The notes under the pieces: generated by a model | Databases searched by the model: none | What the model saw: only the letters and a program-made list of their open reading frames with translations | Told to the model about the DNA's origin: nothing | Position numbers and translations under genes: made by a program | Shown here: positions 53,385 through 62,392 of the stretch, piece after piece | How positions within the stretch are numbered: position 1 is the stretch's first letter | How the letters are laid out: the number at the start of each line of letters is the position of its first letter | NCBI GenBank assembly: GCA_020629695.1 | Contig: JAHDCV010000007.1 | Span: 22,100 to 86,099 of the forward strand | Source of the DNA: Acidimicrobiales bacterium | GTDB taxonomy: Bacteria > Actinomycetota > Acidimicrobiia > Acidimicrobiales > SZUA-35 | Reading direction: 5' to 3' | DNA length: 64,000 nucleotides

Positions 53385-54553
53385 CAGCCGTCCACCCGCT
53401 CGATCACGGTGGCGTTCGCGAGACCGCCACCTTCACACATGGTCTGGAGGCCGTAGCGGCCACCGGTGCGCTCGAGCTCGTTGAGCAGCGTCGTCATGAG
53501 CTTCGTGCCGGAGGAACCGAGGGGATGCCCGAGAGCGATGGCGCCGCCGTTCACGTTCGTCTTCGACAGGTCGGCGTCGTGCTCGGCCTGCCAGGCGAGC
53601 ACCACCGAGGCGAAGGCCTCGTTCACCTCGAACAGATCGATGTCGTCCATGGTCAGCCCGGAGCGCTCGAGGATCTTCTCGGTGGCGGGGATCGGACCCT
53701 TCAACATGGTGACGGGGTCGGTTCCGGCCACGGCGAAGTGACGGAACACGGCGCGCGGCTTGTAGCCGAGCTCCTCGGCCTTCTCGCGGCTCATGATGAG
53801 CACGGCGGAGGCACCATCGGAGATCTGGGAGGAGTTGCCGGCGGTGATCTTGCCGTCCTCTTTGAATGCCGGCTTGAGATTGGCCAGCTTCTCGGCCGTC
53901 GTGCCCGGGCGGATGCCCTCGTCGCGGGTCATCATCACGGTCTCGCCGTCGATCTCGACCGGCACGGGCACGATCTCGTTCTCGAAGCGGCCTTCCTCGG
54001 TGGCGATCTCGGCCCGGCGCTGGGACTCGGCACCGAAGGTATCGAGCTGCTCGCGGGTGATGCCGTACTCGTCGGCGATCATGTCGGCGCCGATGCCCTG
54101 CGGGGGGAGGCCGGTGTCTTCGTAGCGGGCCTGCATGTCGTCGGGGAACGGGAAGCCCATGCCCTTGACGATCGAGGCACCCATCGGCGTGCGGGTCATG
54201 ACCTCCACACCGGCGGCGACGACGACGTCGTAGGCACCGGCGATCACACCCTGGGCCGCGAAGTGCAGCGCCTGCTGGGACGAGCCGCACTGGCGGTCGA
54301 CGGTGGTCGCGGGGACCGACTCGGGCCATCCGGCGGTCAGCACCGCGTTGCGGCCGATGTTGAGCGACTGCTCGCCCACCTGCATGACGCACCCCATGAT
54401 GACGTCGTCGACGAGCGACGGATCGAGGTTGTTGCGCTCCTCGAGTGCCTTCAGCGTGTGGGCCGCGAGGTCGGCGGGATGCCACCCGCTCAACATGCCG
54501 TTGCGCTTGCCGCCTGGCGTGCGCACGGCATCGACGATGACTGCTTCTCTCAT
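53384..54553 (-). CDS. Acetyl-CoA acyltransferase (thiolase)
   Basis: 389 residues. Catalytic residues: C89 (DRQCGSSQQ), H343 (GGAIALGHPLG) and C373 (TMCEGGGLAN). Full-length type II thiolase. It should cleave 3-ketoacyl-CoA or condense acetyl-CoA; in this operon degradation is likely. The start overlaps the marR stop (ATGA), and its stop overlaps the SDR start, so it is translated with both. Confidence 0.93.
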   Translation of the reverse strand: MREAVIVDAVRTPGGKRNGMLSGWHPADLAAHTLKALEERNNLDPSLVDDVIMGCVMQVGEQSLNIGRNAVLTAGWPESVPATTVDRQCGSSQQALHFAAQGVIAGAYDVVVAAGVEVMTRTPMGASIVKGMGFPFPDDMQARYEDTGLPPQGIGADMIADEYGITREQLDTFGAESQRRAEIATEEGRFENEIVPVPVEIDGETVMMTRDEGIRPGTTAEKLANLKPAFKEDGKITAGNSSQISDGASAVLIMSREKAEELGYKPRAVFRHFAVAGTDPVTMLKGPIPATEKILERSGLTMDDIDLFEVNEAFASVVLAWQAEHDADLSKTNVNGGAIALGHPLGSSGTKLMTTLLNELERTGGRYGLQTMCEGGGLANATVIERVDG

Positions 54554-55176
54554 GATGCTGCTTTCTGTCGGGGGGTGTTCCCGGAGGAACTTGTGTCGGC
54601 GCCCTCGATGACCGGAACCTCGGAGAGGTCGGCGCATCGAGCGGCACGATCGGCCTCGGAGAGATCTCCGAGTGCGTAGTGGGCGTTGGCCTGGAGCTTC
54701 GACAGCATCCGATACAGGAGCTGGCGCTCCTCACGGGTCATGTCCCGGCGGAGTTCGGCACCGAGTTGGCCGTCGAGGTCGACCGCGGCCGAGGCGAACC
54801 GCTCGCCGTCGTCGGTCAGGGCGATCCGCCAGACCCGGCGATCGGCCGGGTCGGACTGACGCTCCAACACACCCCGGTCGACGAGTTTGTCGATCGCCGA
54901 TCCAGTCGCTGCCTTGCCCATCCGCAGATGGGCGGCGATGTTGGTCTGCGTGACCGGGCCGTAGTCGCGGACGTAGCCGACGATGCTGGCCGAGGTCAGG
55001 TTGAGCCCGAGCACGGCGAATCGGTGGTCGTAGGCGGCCCGGATCAACCGGCCGGTGTCGAGCACGGACGTCTCGACCCGACGCCACGGCGGACGACCCG
55101 TGAGGTCCGACGTCGGCGCCAGCGCGTCGTCCGGGACGGGAGACAGGTCGGCCACCGCCAGACTGTACGACTCCAT
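54550..55176 (-). CDS. MarR-family regulator
   Basis: 208 residues. The winged helix is visible as VTQTNIAAHLRMGKAATGSAID then DPADRRVWRIALTDDG, with the wing Arg pair. The N-terminal 45 residues are extra for MarR and may not all be translated. It heads a marR-thiolase-SDR operon, with overlaps between all three genes. A perfect 22-bp dyad covers its own start codon, so it probably represses itself and the operon, with an acyl-CoA or lipid ligand (inference). Confidence 0.85.
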   Translation of the reverse strand: MESYSLAVADLSPVPDDALAPTSDLTGRPPWRRVETSVLDTGRLIRAAYDHRFAVLGLNLTSASIVGYVRDYGPVTQTNIAAHLRMGKAATGSAIDKLVDRGVLERQSDPADRRVWRIALTDDGERFASAAVDLDGQLGAELRRDMTREERQLLYRMLSKLQANAHYALGDLSEADRAARCADLSEVPVIEGADTSSSGNTPRQKAAS

Positions 55177-55182
55177 ACAGTC
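55161..55182. promoter_or_regulatory. Operator-like dyad over the marR start codon
   Basis: Arms GACTGTA (55161-55167) and TACAGTC (55176-55182) are perfect inverted repeats around 8 nt. The marR start codon (55174-55176 on the minus strand) lies inside. The spacing fits a MarR dimer site. Confidence 0.55.
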
Positions 55183-55301
55183 CGCCACCAAATCACCCCG
55201 GCGACATCCTGGGCCCAGGCGACGCCCGGGGGTCGTCGTTGCGCAGCTTCGGGCGAACACGTCTTGATCGAGCGTGCAACCGAGGGGCCTGGCGGCGGCT
55301 C

Positions 55302-55307
55302 TAGTCT
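55302..55307 (+). promoter_or_regulatory. TAGTCT -10 box, 6 nt before ATG 55314
   Basis: TAnnnT element with 6 nt to the start of the homocysteine methyltransferase gene; no Shine-Dalgarno sequence. Confidence 0.45.
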
Positions 55308-55313
55308 TCCGAC

Positions 55314-56294
55314 ATGACCGGACTCGACGCCCTCCTCGACGGCCGCACCGTCATGCTGATCGACGGGGCCATGGGCACCGAGCTGTTCCGCCGCGGCCTC
55401 GGCTCCGGCGATCCGCCGGAGGCGTGGAACGTCGACGAGCCCGAGCGGGTGAAGGCCGTCTACGCGGCCTACGTGGATGCGGGCTCCGACGTGTTCCTGA
55501 CCAACTCGTTCGGCGGCACCCGCTACCGGCTCAAGCTGCACAAGCTCGACGACCGGGTGCACGAACTCAACGAAGCCGCGGCACGACTCGGTCGTGAGGT
55601 CGCTGACGCGGCGACCGATCGTCGCGTGCTGGTCGCCGGGTCCATGGGGCCGACCGGAGAGTTGCTCGTCCCGATGGGTCAGCTCACGCCGGAAGGCGCA
55701 GTGGATGCGTTCGCCGAGCAGGCCGCCGGGCTCGCTGCCGGGGGAGCGGACCTCGTCTGGATCGAGACGATGTCGTCGCTGGAGGAACTCGAGTGTGCGG
55801 TCATCGGCGCCCGCCAGGCGTGCGACCTGCCGGTGTGCGCGACCATGAGTTTCGACACCGCGGGCCGCACGATGATGGGTGTCACCGGTACCGCTGCCGG
55901 CGAGCTGGCGACTCGGCTCGACCTGGCGGCGATCGGGGCCAACTGCGGCAACAACCTCGCCGACACCGAAGCAGCCGTGCTGCAGATGCAGGCCGCCGCT
56001 CCGCACATCCCGGTCATCTCCAAGGGCAACGCCGGAATCCCCGAATGGCACGGCACCGAGCTCCATTACTCGGGCTCACCGGAGGTCATGGCGGCCTATG
56101 CGCACCGGGCCAAGGAACACGGCTTCACCCTGATCGGGGCATGCTGCGGGTCGACTCCGGAGCATCTGGCTCTGATGCGTGCCGTCCTCGATGGGGTCGA
56201 GCCCGTGCCGGAGGTCGAGGAGGTGGTCGCCACCACCACGCTCGTGGCCAAACCACGCGAGGGCCGCCGAGGTGGCCGTCGGCGCCGTGACTGA
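55314..56294 (+). CDS. Homocysteine S-methyltransferase family (BHMT-like)
   Basis: 326 residues of the zinc TIM-barrel Hcy-methyltransferase family. MLIDGAMGTELFRRGLG at the N-terminus is the family start; zinc ligands lie in GANCGNN and GACCGSTPEH. Betaine, S-methylmethionine or dimethylsulfonio compounds are known methyl donors; a proVWX betaine importer is present 40 kb away, but linkage is only suggestive. The tail is basic (GRRGGRRRR). A 60-residue membrane gene overlaps its 3' end by 8 nt. Confidence 0.88.
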   Translation: MTGLDALLDGRTVMLIDGAMGTELFRRGLGSGDPPEAWNVDEPERVKAVYAAYVDAGSDVFLTNSFGGTRYRLKLHKLDDRVHELNEAAARLGREVADAATDRRVLVAGSMGPTGELLVPMGQLTPEGAVDAFAEQAAGLAAGGADLVWIETMSSLEELECAVIGARQACDLPVCATMSFDTAGRTMMGVTGTAAGELATRLDLAAIGANCGNNLADTEAAVLQMQAAAPHIPVISKGNAGIPEWHGTELHYSGSPEVMAAYAHRAKEHGFTLIGACCGSTPEHLALMRAVLDGVEPVPEVEEVVATTTLVAKPREGRRGGRRRRD

Positions 56295-56469
56295 TCGCGA
56301 CTCCGAGCCGAACGAGCCCACGGCGTGGTGGATCATCGCCCTCGGCTTCGCTCTCTCGATCGGCATCGGCCTGATGGCCGACGGAGAACGGGTGATCTGG
56401 GTCGTCGCGGCGCTCGGCGTCTTCTCCTCGGCGAAGTTGCTGGTCGAACGGATCCGCGCACCACGCTGA
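56287..56469 (+). CDS. Small two-TM membrane protein
   Basis: 60 residues from the GTG at 56287, which overlaps the methyltransferase stop. Two hydrophobic segments: WWIIALGFALSIGIGLMA (13-30) and VIWVVAALGVFSSAKLL (35-51), with a basic C-terminus (VERIRAPR). I do not recognise the family. Coupling to the methyltransferase suggests co-expression. An in-frame GTG at 56272 is an alternative start. Confidence 0.6.
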   Translation: MTDRDSEPNEPTAWWIIALGFALSIGIGLMADGERVIWVVAALGVFSSAKLLVERIRAPR

Positions 56470-56489
56470 ACGAGCTCGGGAACGGCGCC

Positions 56490-56521
56490 GGGACGGCCAC
56501 CGGCGTACCGGCGACCGTCCC
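56490..56521. terminator. Convergent hairpin with inner stem
   Basis: GGGACGG (56490-56496) and CCGTCCC (56515-56521) enclose an inner stem CCGG / CCGG (56500-56503 with 56508-56511, loop CGTA). It lies between the small membrane gene and the metalloprotease stop. Confidence 0.5.
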
Positions 56522-56530
56522 GACCGATGC

Positions 56531-59248
56531 TCAGCAGTCGAAGACCGACGGCGCCGGGGTGAGGTCGGTGCCCCCGAGGGACACCACGCAGGCGTCGTAG
56601 GCCAGCCGCTTCACCGCCCCGCCGGACACGAGCACGACCGCGCCGTTGCGATCGGTCACACCGGCCAGGGTCTCGTTCAGACCGCCGCTGACGGCGATCT
56701 CGACGGTCGCTCCCTCGACGGGTGCTCCGTTGCCGTCGACGACGGTGACCGTGACCACCGCCTGCTGGCGACCCTTGCCGGCGTTGCGGGTGGTCTCGAC
56801 GACGGACGACACCGTCATCGTCGTGGCCGGCTCGGCGGTGGTGAAGCTCCACAGCGACCCGGCCGTCTCACCGAGGGCGTTCACCGCCGTGACCTGCCAG
56901 GTGTGAACCGTGCCCGGGACCAGGCCCGTGACCGGCAGGCTCGTCATCGACGTCGTGCCCGACGCCACTTCGACACCGTCGACCCAGACGCTCACCTCGT
57001 AGCTGGACGCACCGGCGGCGGGCGCCCAGGCGAGGGTCGTGTCGGCGGCGACACCGTGCGCACCATCGGCAGGGGTCGGGCCGCTCGGTGCGACCGGCGG
57101 CTCGGTCGGCGGCTCGCCGCCCTCGATGTGCATCAGGTCGATGGCGATCCGATCGAGCGACACGTTGCGGGCCGTGCGATCGGTGTCGACCACTCGGACG
57201 TAGACGTCGCCGACCGGGGCGCCGAGATCGTAGGCCGCGTCGACGCCGCCGACGAGGGTGTCGAGTGCCACCCACGGACCGGAAGCGTTCGACGACCAGG
57301 ACAACTCGAAGCCCGTATCGGCGTCACCGCCGTCCGTCACCTGCGCGACCAGACGCAACAGATGGTTGCCGTCGCTCACGGGAATCCGCCAGACCTGATC
57401 GGCCCGGTCGAAGCGGGACGACTTCCGTCCACCGGAGGATTGCTCACTGAGGGTCTGCACGGCTCCGTCGAGGGCGGCGGTGTCGGCGACGACGCCCGAC
57501 ACGGCGCCGTACGGGCCGCTCACGCTGACGGCGAGGTCCGGGACGACGGGCGCGTCAGGCGTCGTTGCGCTCACGACGTCCGAGCTGGTCGAGCGATTGC
57601 CGGCGAGGTCTCGGGCGACGACCCGGTAGTGATAGGTCGTGCCGTCGGCCACGGTGGCGTCGCTGTGTCCGACGTTCGCCGGCGTGGCGATCACGGTGAA
57701 CGGTCCGATGGCCGAGGTCGAGCGCTCGACGTCGTAGCCGGCGAGGTCACTCTCGGTGTTGGCCGCCCAGGTGAGGTCGATGCCGTCGACGCGCACGTCG
57801 GAGACGGTCAGGCCGGTGGGCGCCGCGGGTGGTTCGGTGTCCGGCGGGGCATCCGTCAGCGTGATGTCAACGGTGTACTGGCCGAGGCTGCCGTACTCGA
57901 CCCATCCGGTGGGACCCGACGTCAGGGGATCGCCCCAACCGGTCCCGTCGACCCGGACCAGGTAGGTGCCGGCAGCGAGGTCGGGTCGGTCGATCGCCGC
58001 CCGCAGGGAGGAGGACGGCGACGAGACGACGACGACGTCACCGCCGGCGGTCGTGATCTCGAGCTTGATGTCGAGATTCGGATTGGCGTCGACCGGGTCG
58101 GCGGCGACGGCGAGCCCACCCGAGGTGGTCACGACGAAGACATCGACGTCATCGGTGGTCTCGATGACCCCGCTGCGGGATCCCGAGGTCGCCACGACCG
58201 TGGCGTCCATCGCGGTGTCGCCGTGATCGTCGACGCGGTAGCCGAACCCGTTGCCGTTGGTCAGCGAGCTGATGACGGCGAGGTCGTCCGGGCCACGGTT
58301 GTAGTTGGCGCCGGAGCCGGCGTTGTTCGAGTCGAAGTAGTCGCCCTGCGACCACTGCGTCACGTTCTTGTTGTAGGCGGCGCCCATGATCGGCCCCCAG
58401 GAGGTCTCGCCCGACCCGTGCCCGCCGTAGTAGCCACGCTCGGACGTGCCGTCGTGCGACAGACCCATGGCGTGGCCGACCTCGTGACTGGCGGCCTCGA
58501 TCAGGCCCGTGAGGCTGGTGTTGAAGACGTAGACCGGCTCATCGACGACGTCGTCGAACGACCCGATGTAGGCGATCCCGCCGCACCCGCAGGAGAAGGC
58601 CGTGTCCCTCGAGAACACCACTCGCACGCCCCAGGTCGCGTCGCCGGACCCCGATCGGGTCAGTTCGTCCTGGGACGGCTCCGCGGTCGTGACGTTCACG
58701 TCGAACGGGGCGAAGTCCTCGGCGACAGCCAGGAAGGTCGCCCGGATGCGGTTCAGCTCCGTCGTCGACCACGTCTCCGGGGCGCTGTCGATGTCGTACG
58801 GCGGTGACACGATCGTCGCGCCGCTGTTCCACGTCGTGCCCGACGCGGTGTGACCGTCGAAGTCCAGGTAGATCGTGTGATCGGCACCGGGCCGACTCGA
58901 CAGGGCGAAGACCGGATCGGTCGTCGGGGGAGCGGCGGCGGTGAGTTCGCCGGCGCTCGCTTCGATGGCCTCTTCGCCGGGGGCGAGCTCGTCGGCGTAG
59001 AGCAGCTCACCTCGTCGGTCGACGGCGAGCGTCGGGTCGTCGAGGAACATCCGATTCAGTTGGCCGGGGCTCAACCCGTACGCCCGGGCCGTGTCGGGCA
59101 GTCGGTCGCCGAGCACGTCGACGGCCCGTTGACCGAACGCCCACTCGGGCGGACTCCCACGGCCGACCTGCGCCGCGGCCGGAGCCAGTCCGACGATGGC
59201 CGCCAGAGCGACGGTGAGGAGCGGGAACAACAGTCGGATGAAACGCAC
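56531..59248 (-). CDS. Secreted zinc metalloprotease with fibronectin III domains
   Basis: 905 residues. A Sec signal peptide (VRFIRLLFPLLTVALAAIVG, cleavage after APAAA near 26) is followed by a propeptide-like region. The zincin site is HEVGHAMGLSH at 255-265, with the Met-turn PIMGA at 286-290. CGCGG at 220-224 may form a disulfide or bind metal. Downstream are a pre-peptidase-like beta domain (about 355-455), a fibronectin III domain (about 475-565), a beta-sandwich (about 580-690), a second fibronectin III domain (about 700-790) and a Big-1-like domain at the end. The GTG at 59248 has AAAGG upstream. Confidence 0.82.
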   Translation of the reverse strand: MRFIRLLFPLLTVALAAIVGLAPAAAQVGRGSPPEWAFGQRAVDVLGDRLPDTARAYGLSPGQLNRMFLDDPTLAVDRRGELLYADELAPGEEAIEASAGELTAAAPPTTDPVFALSSRPGADHTIYLDFDGHTASGTTWNSGATIVSPPYDIDSAPETWSTTELNRIRATFLAVAEDFAPFDVNVTTAEPSQDELTRSGSGDATWGVRVVFSRDTAFSCGCGGIAYIGSFDDVVDEPVYVFNTSLTGLIEAASHEVGHAMGLSHDGTSERGYYGGHGSGETSWGPIMGAAYNKNVTQWSQGDYFDSNNAGSGANYNRGPDDLAVISSLTNGNGFGYRVDDHGDTAMDATVVATSGSRSGVIETTDDVDVFVVTTSGGLAVAADPVDANPNLDIKLEITTAGGDVVVVSSPSSSLRAAIDRPDLAAGTYLVRVDGTGWGDPLTSGPTGWVEYGSLGQYTVDITLTDAPPDTEPPAAPTGLTVSDVRVDGIDLTWAANTESDLAGYDVERSTSAIGPFTVIATPANVGHSDATVADGTTYHYRVVARDLAGNRSTSSDVVSATTPDAPVVPDLAVSVSGPYGAVSGVVADTAALDGAVQTLSEQSSGGRKSSRFDRADQVWRIPVSDGNHLLRLVAQVTDGGDADTGFELSWSSNASGPWVALDTLVGGVDAAYDLGAPVGDVYVRVVDTDRTARNVSLDRIAIDLMHIEGGEPPTEPPVAPSGPTPADGAHGVAADTTLAWAPAAGASSYEVSVWVDGVEVASGTTSMTSLPVTGLVPGTVHTWQVTAVNALGETAGSLWSFTTAEPATTMTVSSVVETTRNAGKGRQQAVVTVTVVDGNGAPVEGATVEIAVSGGLNETLAGVTDRNGAVVLVSGGAVKRLAYDACVVSLGGTDLTPAPSVFDC

Positions 59249-59399
59249 GGTGACGCCTTTCTCGGCCCGGACCCGGGCCATGGGTATGGCGACCCAAGGC
59301 ATCGGCCAGACGACCCATGACCTTGAGGCGTCTCACTCACTCGGGACCATCCGCCCGAAACGACGGGACAGCCGCCGTGACGCTCGGCAGACTCGTCCG

Positions 59400-60161
59400 A
59401 TGACCGCCGCAGCCGAGCACGAGTTCGACGCCGCCATCGCCGAGGCATGGCCGGCGGCGATCGTCGATCGAGATCGGGTCCCCGGGTGGGAGCTGCGCTC
59501 GACGTTCGGCGTGACGAGGCGGGCGAACTCCGTGCGGTTCTTGGCGACGGTCGACGATCCGGCGGCTGCGCTGGCCGAGGCCTCCGCGTGGTTCCGGTCG
59601 GCCGGGGCGAACCCGACGGCGCTGATCAGCGACCAGTCGCCGGGAGGGGATGCGGTACGGGAGATCGCAGCCGCCGACTCGGGCCGGGAGATCTCCACGA
59701 CCGTCGTGCTCTCGATGCCGATCGTCGTCGAGGCGCCGACGGACTCATCCGGAACTGGTGTCGCCCGAAGGGACGAGCTCGACGAAGCGTGGTTCGAGAC
59801 CCATCTCGCCCTGGGCGGACGTGGCGACACTCCGGACGCCCGACGTGCGCTGGCACATCTGCTCCGCCCCGGGCGCCCGACTGCCTATCTCCGGATCGAC
59901 CTCGGCTCGTCCGTCGTCGGCGTGGCCCAGGTCGTGGCCGTCGATCGCCTCGCCGTCGTCCAGTGCGTCGGTGTCGACCCGTCGTACCGCCGACAGGGTC
60001 ACGCCCGACGGCTGATGCTCGCAGGGCTCGACGCTGCTGCCTCCCTCGGAGCCGACGCGCTCGTCATCGCCGTGGAGGCTGACAACACCGCTGCCCGCCG
60101 CCTCTACGACGATCTCGGCGCGATCGAGTCACATCGCTATCGCTACGTCGAGTGGAACTGA
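59400..60161 (+). CDS. GNAT-family N-acetyltransferase
   Basis: 253 residues. The C-terminal half is the GNAT fold: acetyl-CoA site VGVDPSYRRQGHARRL, then VIAVEADNTAARRLYDDLGA and the final YRYVEW strand. The first 100 residues are a degenerate second GNAT-like domain (VPGWELRSTFGVTRRANSV), as in two-domain acetyltransferases. The substrate is unknown. It converges on an acyl-CoA dehydrogenase, with a hairpin in the gap. Confidence 0.85.
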   Translation: MTAAAEHEFDAAIAEAWPAAIVDRDRVPGWELRSTFGVTRRANSVRFLATVDDPAAALAEASAWFRSAGANPTALISDQSPGGDAVREIAAADSGREISTTVVLSMPIVVEAPTDSSGTGVARRDELDEAWFETHLALGGRGDTPDARRALAHLLRPGRPTAYLRIDLGSSVVGVAQVVAVDRLAVVQCVGVDPSYRRQGHARRLMLAGLDAAASLGADALVIAVEADNTAARRLYDDLGAIESHRYRYVEWN

Positions 60162-60194
60162 GCGCGAGCACGCGCTTGCGCGAGTTCCCCGCGC

Positions 60195-60217
60195 CAGGCG
60201 ACAGGACCCGTCGCCTG
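60195..60217. terminator. 8-bp convergent hairpin
   Basis: CAGGCGAC and GTCGCCTG form an 8-bp perfect stem with a 7-nt loop, 33 nt after the GNAT stop and 17 nt before the convergent acyl-CoA dehydrogenase stop. Confidence 0.5.
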
Positions 60218-60234
60218 CACCTGGGATTCGGGAG

Positions 60235-61485
60235 TCAGATCGGGAGGTCGCCGGTGGCGGAGGCGGTGGTGCCGAAGTCCTTGTAGGCGGCGATCGTGCG
60301 CTGGGCGATCCGCATCTGGTGGATCTCGTCCGCGCCGTCGGCGAACCGGGCCCAGCGAGCGTGCTGGTACATGTGTGCGAGCGGCGTGTCGGTCGAGTAG
60401 CCGAGTGCCCCGTGCACCTGGATCGAACGGTCGATGATCCGGTTCAACGAGTTGGCCACGAAGTGCTTCGCCATCGAGACCTCCGACTTGAAGTCGACCG
60501 GCTCCCCCCGATGGGCGGCGTCGATCTTCGAGGCCGCGTGCAGCACCATCAGCTTCGACTGGTAGAGCTCCATCGCCGAGTCGGCGATCATCCACTGCAC
60601 GCCCTGCTTCTCGGCGAGGATCGACCCGTGCGAGTAGCGGTCGAGTGACCGGGCGACCATGAGATCGAGCGCGGTCTCGGCCTGGGCGATCCACCGCATG
60701 CAGTGGGCGAGGCGGGCGGGGCCGAGGCGGTACTGCCCGAGCAGATGGCCCTGACCCCGACCACCGAGCATCTGGCGCTCGTGCACCCGGAGGTCTTCGA
60801 TGACGATCTCGGAGTGGCCGGTCGAGCCGTGCATGGTCTCGATCTGGCGGACCTCGTTCCATCCCTCCTGCGGGAGGTCGATGATGAAGGCGGTGTTGGC
60901 GGCCTGCGGGAGGTCGGGGTCGTCCTCGGTGCGGGCGATGAGGATGGCGAACGACGCACGGTGGGCGTTCGAGATGAACCACTTGTGCCCGTTGAGCACC
61001 CACTCCTCACCGTCCTGATAGCCGTGGGTGCGGATGAGCGTCGGGTCCGAACCGGCGACCTCCGGTTCGGTCATGGCGAAGCACGACCACGTGTGCCCCT
61101 TCAGCAGCGGCTTGAGGTACTTCTCCTTCTGCTCGTCGGTCGCCCAGTGCAGGAGCGTGTGCATGTTGCCCTCGTCGGGCGCCTGGCAGTTGAAGACCCA
61201 CGGCCCGAGCCGGGTCTTGGCGGCTTCGGCCTGGACCATGGCGAGTTCGACGTGGCCGAGACCCATGCCACCCCACTCCTCGGGCATGTGAGGGAGCCAG
61301 ATGCCGGCCTCCTGGGCCTTCTCCCGCATGCCCAACAGGGCCGTGATGTACGCCTTGCGGTCGGTCTCGTCGAGCTTCTCGGCCTCGATGCGCTCCGACT
61401 CGGGCTTGATCACTTCGTCGACGAAGGTGCGGACCCGCTGACGGATCTCCTCGAGTTCGGGCGTGAGCGTGAAGTCGATGGCCAT
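60235..61485 (-). CDS. Acyl-CoA dehydrogenase (ACAD10/11-like)
   Basis: 416 residues. The FAD site is in FAMTEPEVAGSDPTLI, the substrate loop WFISNAHRASFAI and the C-terminal DGADEIHQMRIAQRTIA. The LAHCMRWIAQAETALDLM segment and the last helix are of the ACAD10/11 branch, known to use long or hydroxylated acyl-CoA. I chose the ATG at 61485, the start of MAIDFTLTPELEEIRQRV; the frame extends to 61521. An SDR gene is divergent 73 bp away. Confidence 0.9.
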   Translation of the reverse strand: MAIDFTLTPELEEIRQRVRTFVDEVIKPESERIEAEKLDETDRKAYITALLGMREKAQEAGIWLPHMPEEWGGMGLGHVELAMVQAEAAKTRLGPWVFNCQAPDEGNMHTLLHWATDEQKEKYLKPLLKGHTWSCFAMTEPEVAGSDPTLIRTHGYQDGEEWVLNGHKWFISNAHRASFAILIARTEDDPDLPQAANTAFIIDLPQEGWNEVRQIETMHGSTGHSEIVIEDLRVHERQMLGGRGQGHLLGQYRLGPARLAHCMRWIAQAETALDLMVARSLDRYSHGSILAEKQGVQWMIADSAMELYQSKLMVLHAASKIDAAHRGEPVDFKSEVSMAKHFVANSLNRIIDRSIQVHGALGYSTDTPLAHMYQHARWARFADGADEIHQMRIAQRTIAAYKDFGTTASATGDLPI

Positions 61486-61546
61486 GGCGCGAGGTTGGCA
61501 CCACGCCGGGACCAGTGCCAATGGCGAGCCGATGCGGCGAGCGGAC

Positions 61547-61552
61547 TACGTT
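61547..61552 (+). promoter_or_regulatory. TACGTT -10 box, 6 nt before ATG 61559
   Basis: Leaderless-type start signal for the SDR gene; no Shine-Dalgarno sequence. Confidence 0.5.
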
Positions 61553-61558
61553 CGCCGC

Positions 61559-62392
61559 ATGTGCGCTGCGACTTCCTCCACCGACCGACCCCTCGCCGGA
61601 CAGCACGCCCTCATCACCGGCGGAGGGTCCGGCATCGGGCTCGGGGCCGCCCGGGCCCTGATGGCCGACGGGGCCGAGGTCACCCTGTGCGGACGTTCCG
61701 CAGAGCGCCTCGAGGCCGCCGTCTCGGCACTCGGTGACGGCGCCCACGCCCGCACGCTCGACGTCGCCGACGAAGACCGCACGGCCGAGGTGATCGCCGA
61801 GGCGAACGAACGCCGGTCGCTGTCGATCGTCGTGGCGAGTGCCGGGATGGGCGGGGCCGGTCCGGTGACCGGCTGGCCGCTCGAGAACTGGCAGCAGGTG
61901 CTCGACACCAACCTCACCGGCGCCTTCCTCACGATCAAGCACGGTGGGGCGACCCTCGCCGCCAACGGCGGGGGAGCGATCTGCGCGGTCTCCTCGATCG
62001 CCGGCTCGCACACCCACCGCTTCATGTCCGCCTACACGGTCTCGAAGGCCGGGCTCAACATGCTCGTTCGCAACGCCGCCGACGAACTCGGCGCACTCGG
62101 GGTGCGCGTGAATGCCGTGGCCCCTGGCCTCGTGGAGACCGACATCTCGCAGGCGTTGCAGGACTCACCCGAGGTCAACGAGGACTACCGGCAGAACATG
62201 CCACTCGGTCGACGGGGCACCGCCGACGACATCGGCTCGGCCATCCGGTTCCTGTGCGGGCCCGAGTCGTCGTGGGTCACCGGTGTGGTGCTCCCGATCG
62301 ACGGTGGCCACCACCTCCGGCGTGGCCCGAACATCGATCCGCTGCTCGCGCCGTTCATGCCCGATCTGGCGCCACCCTCGCCCGAGGCCTGA
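61559..62392 (+). CDS. SDR-family oxidoreductase
   Basis: 277 residues. NAD(P) site GGGSGIG (21-27), catalytic Ser in AVSSIAG (145/146), Y159 and K163 (SAYTVSKAG). An Arg after the second strand (LCGRS) suggests NADP(H). The tail after the VLPIDGGHHLRRGPN segment is long for the family. The divergent acyl-CoA dehydrogenase suggests lipid metabolism, but the substrate is unknown. Its stop codon abuts the stop of the convergent metallo-beta-lactamase gene. Confidence 0.87.
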   Translation: MCAATSSTDRPLAGQHALITGGGSGIGLGAARALMADGAEVTLCGRSAERLEAAVSALGDGAHARTLDVADEDRTAEVIAEANERRSLSIVVASAGMGGAGPVTGWPLENWQQVLDTNLTGAFLTIKHGGATLAANGGGAICAVSSIAGSHTHRFMSAYTVSKAGLNMLVRNAADELGALGVRVNAVAPGLVETDISQALQDSPEVNEDYRQNMPLGRRGTADDIGSAIRFLCGPESSWVTGVVLPIDGGHHLRRGPNIDPLLAPFMPDLAPPSPEA

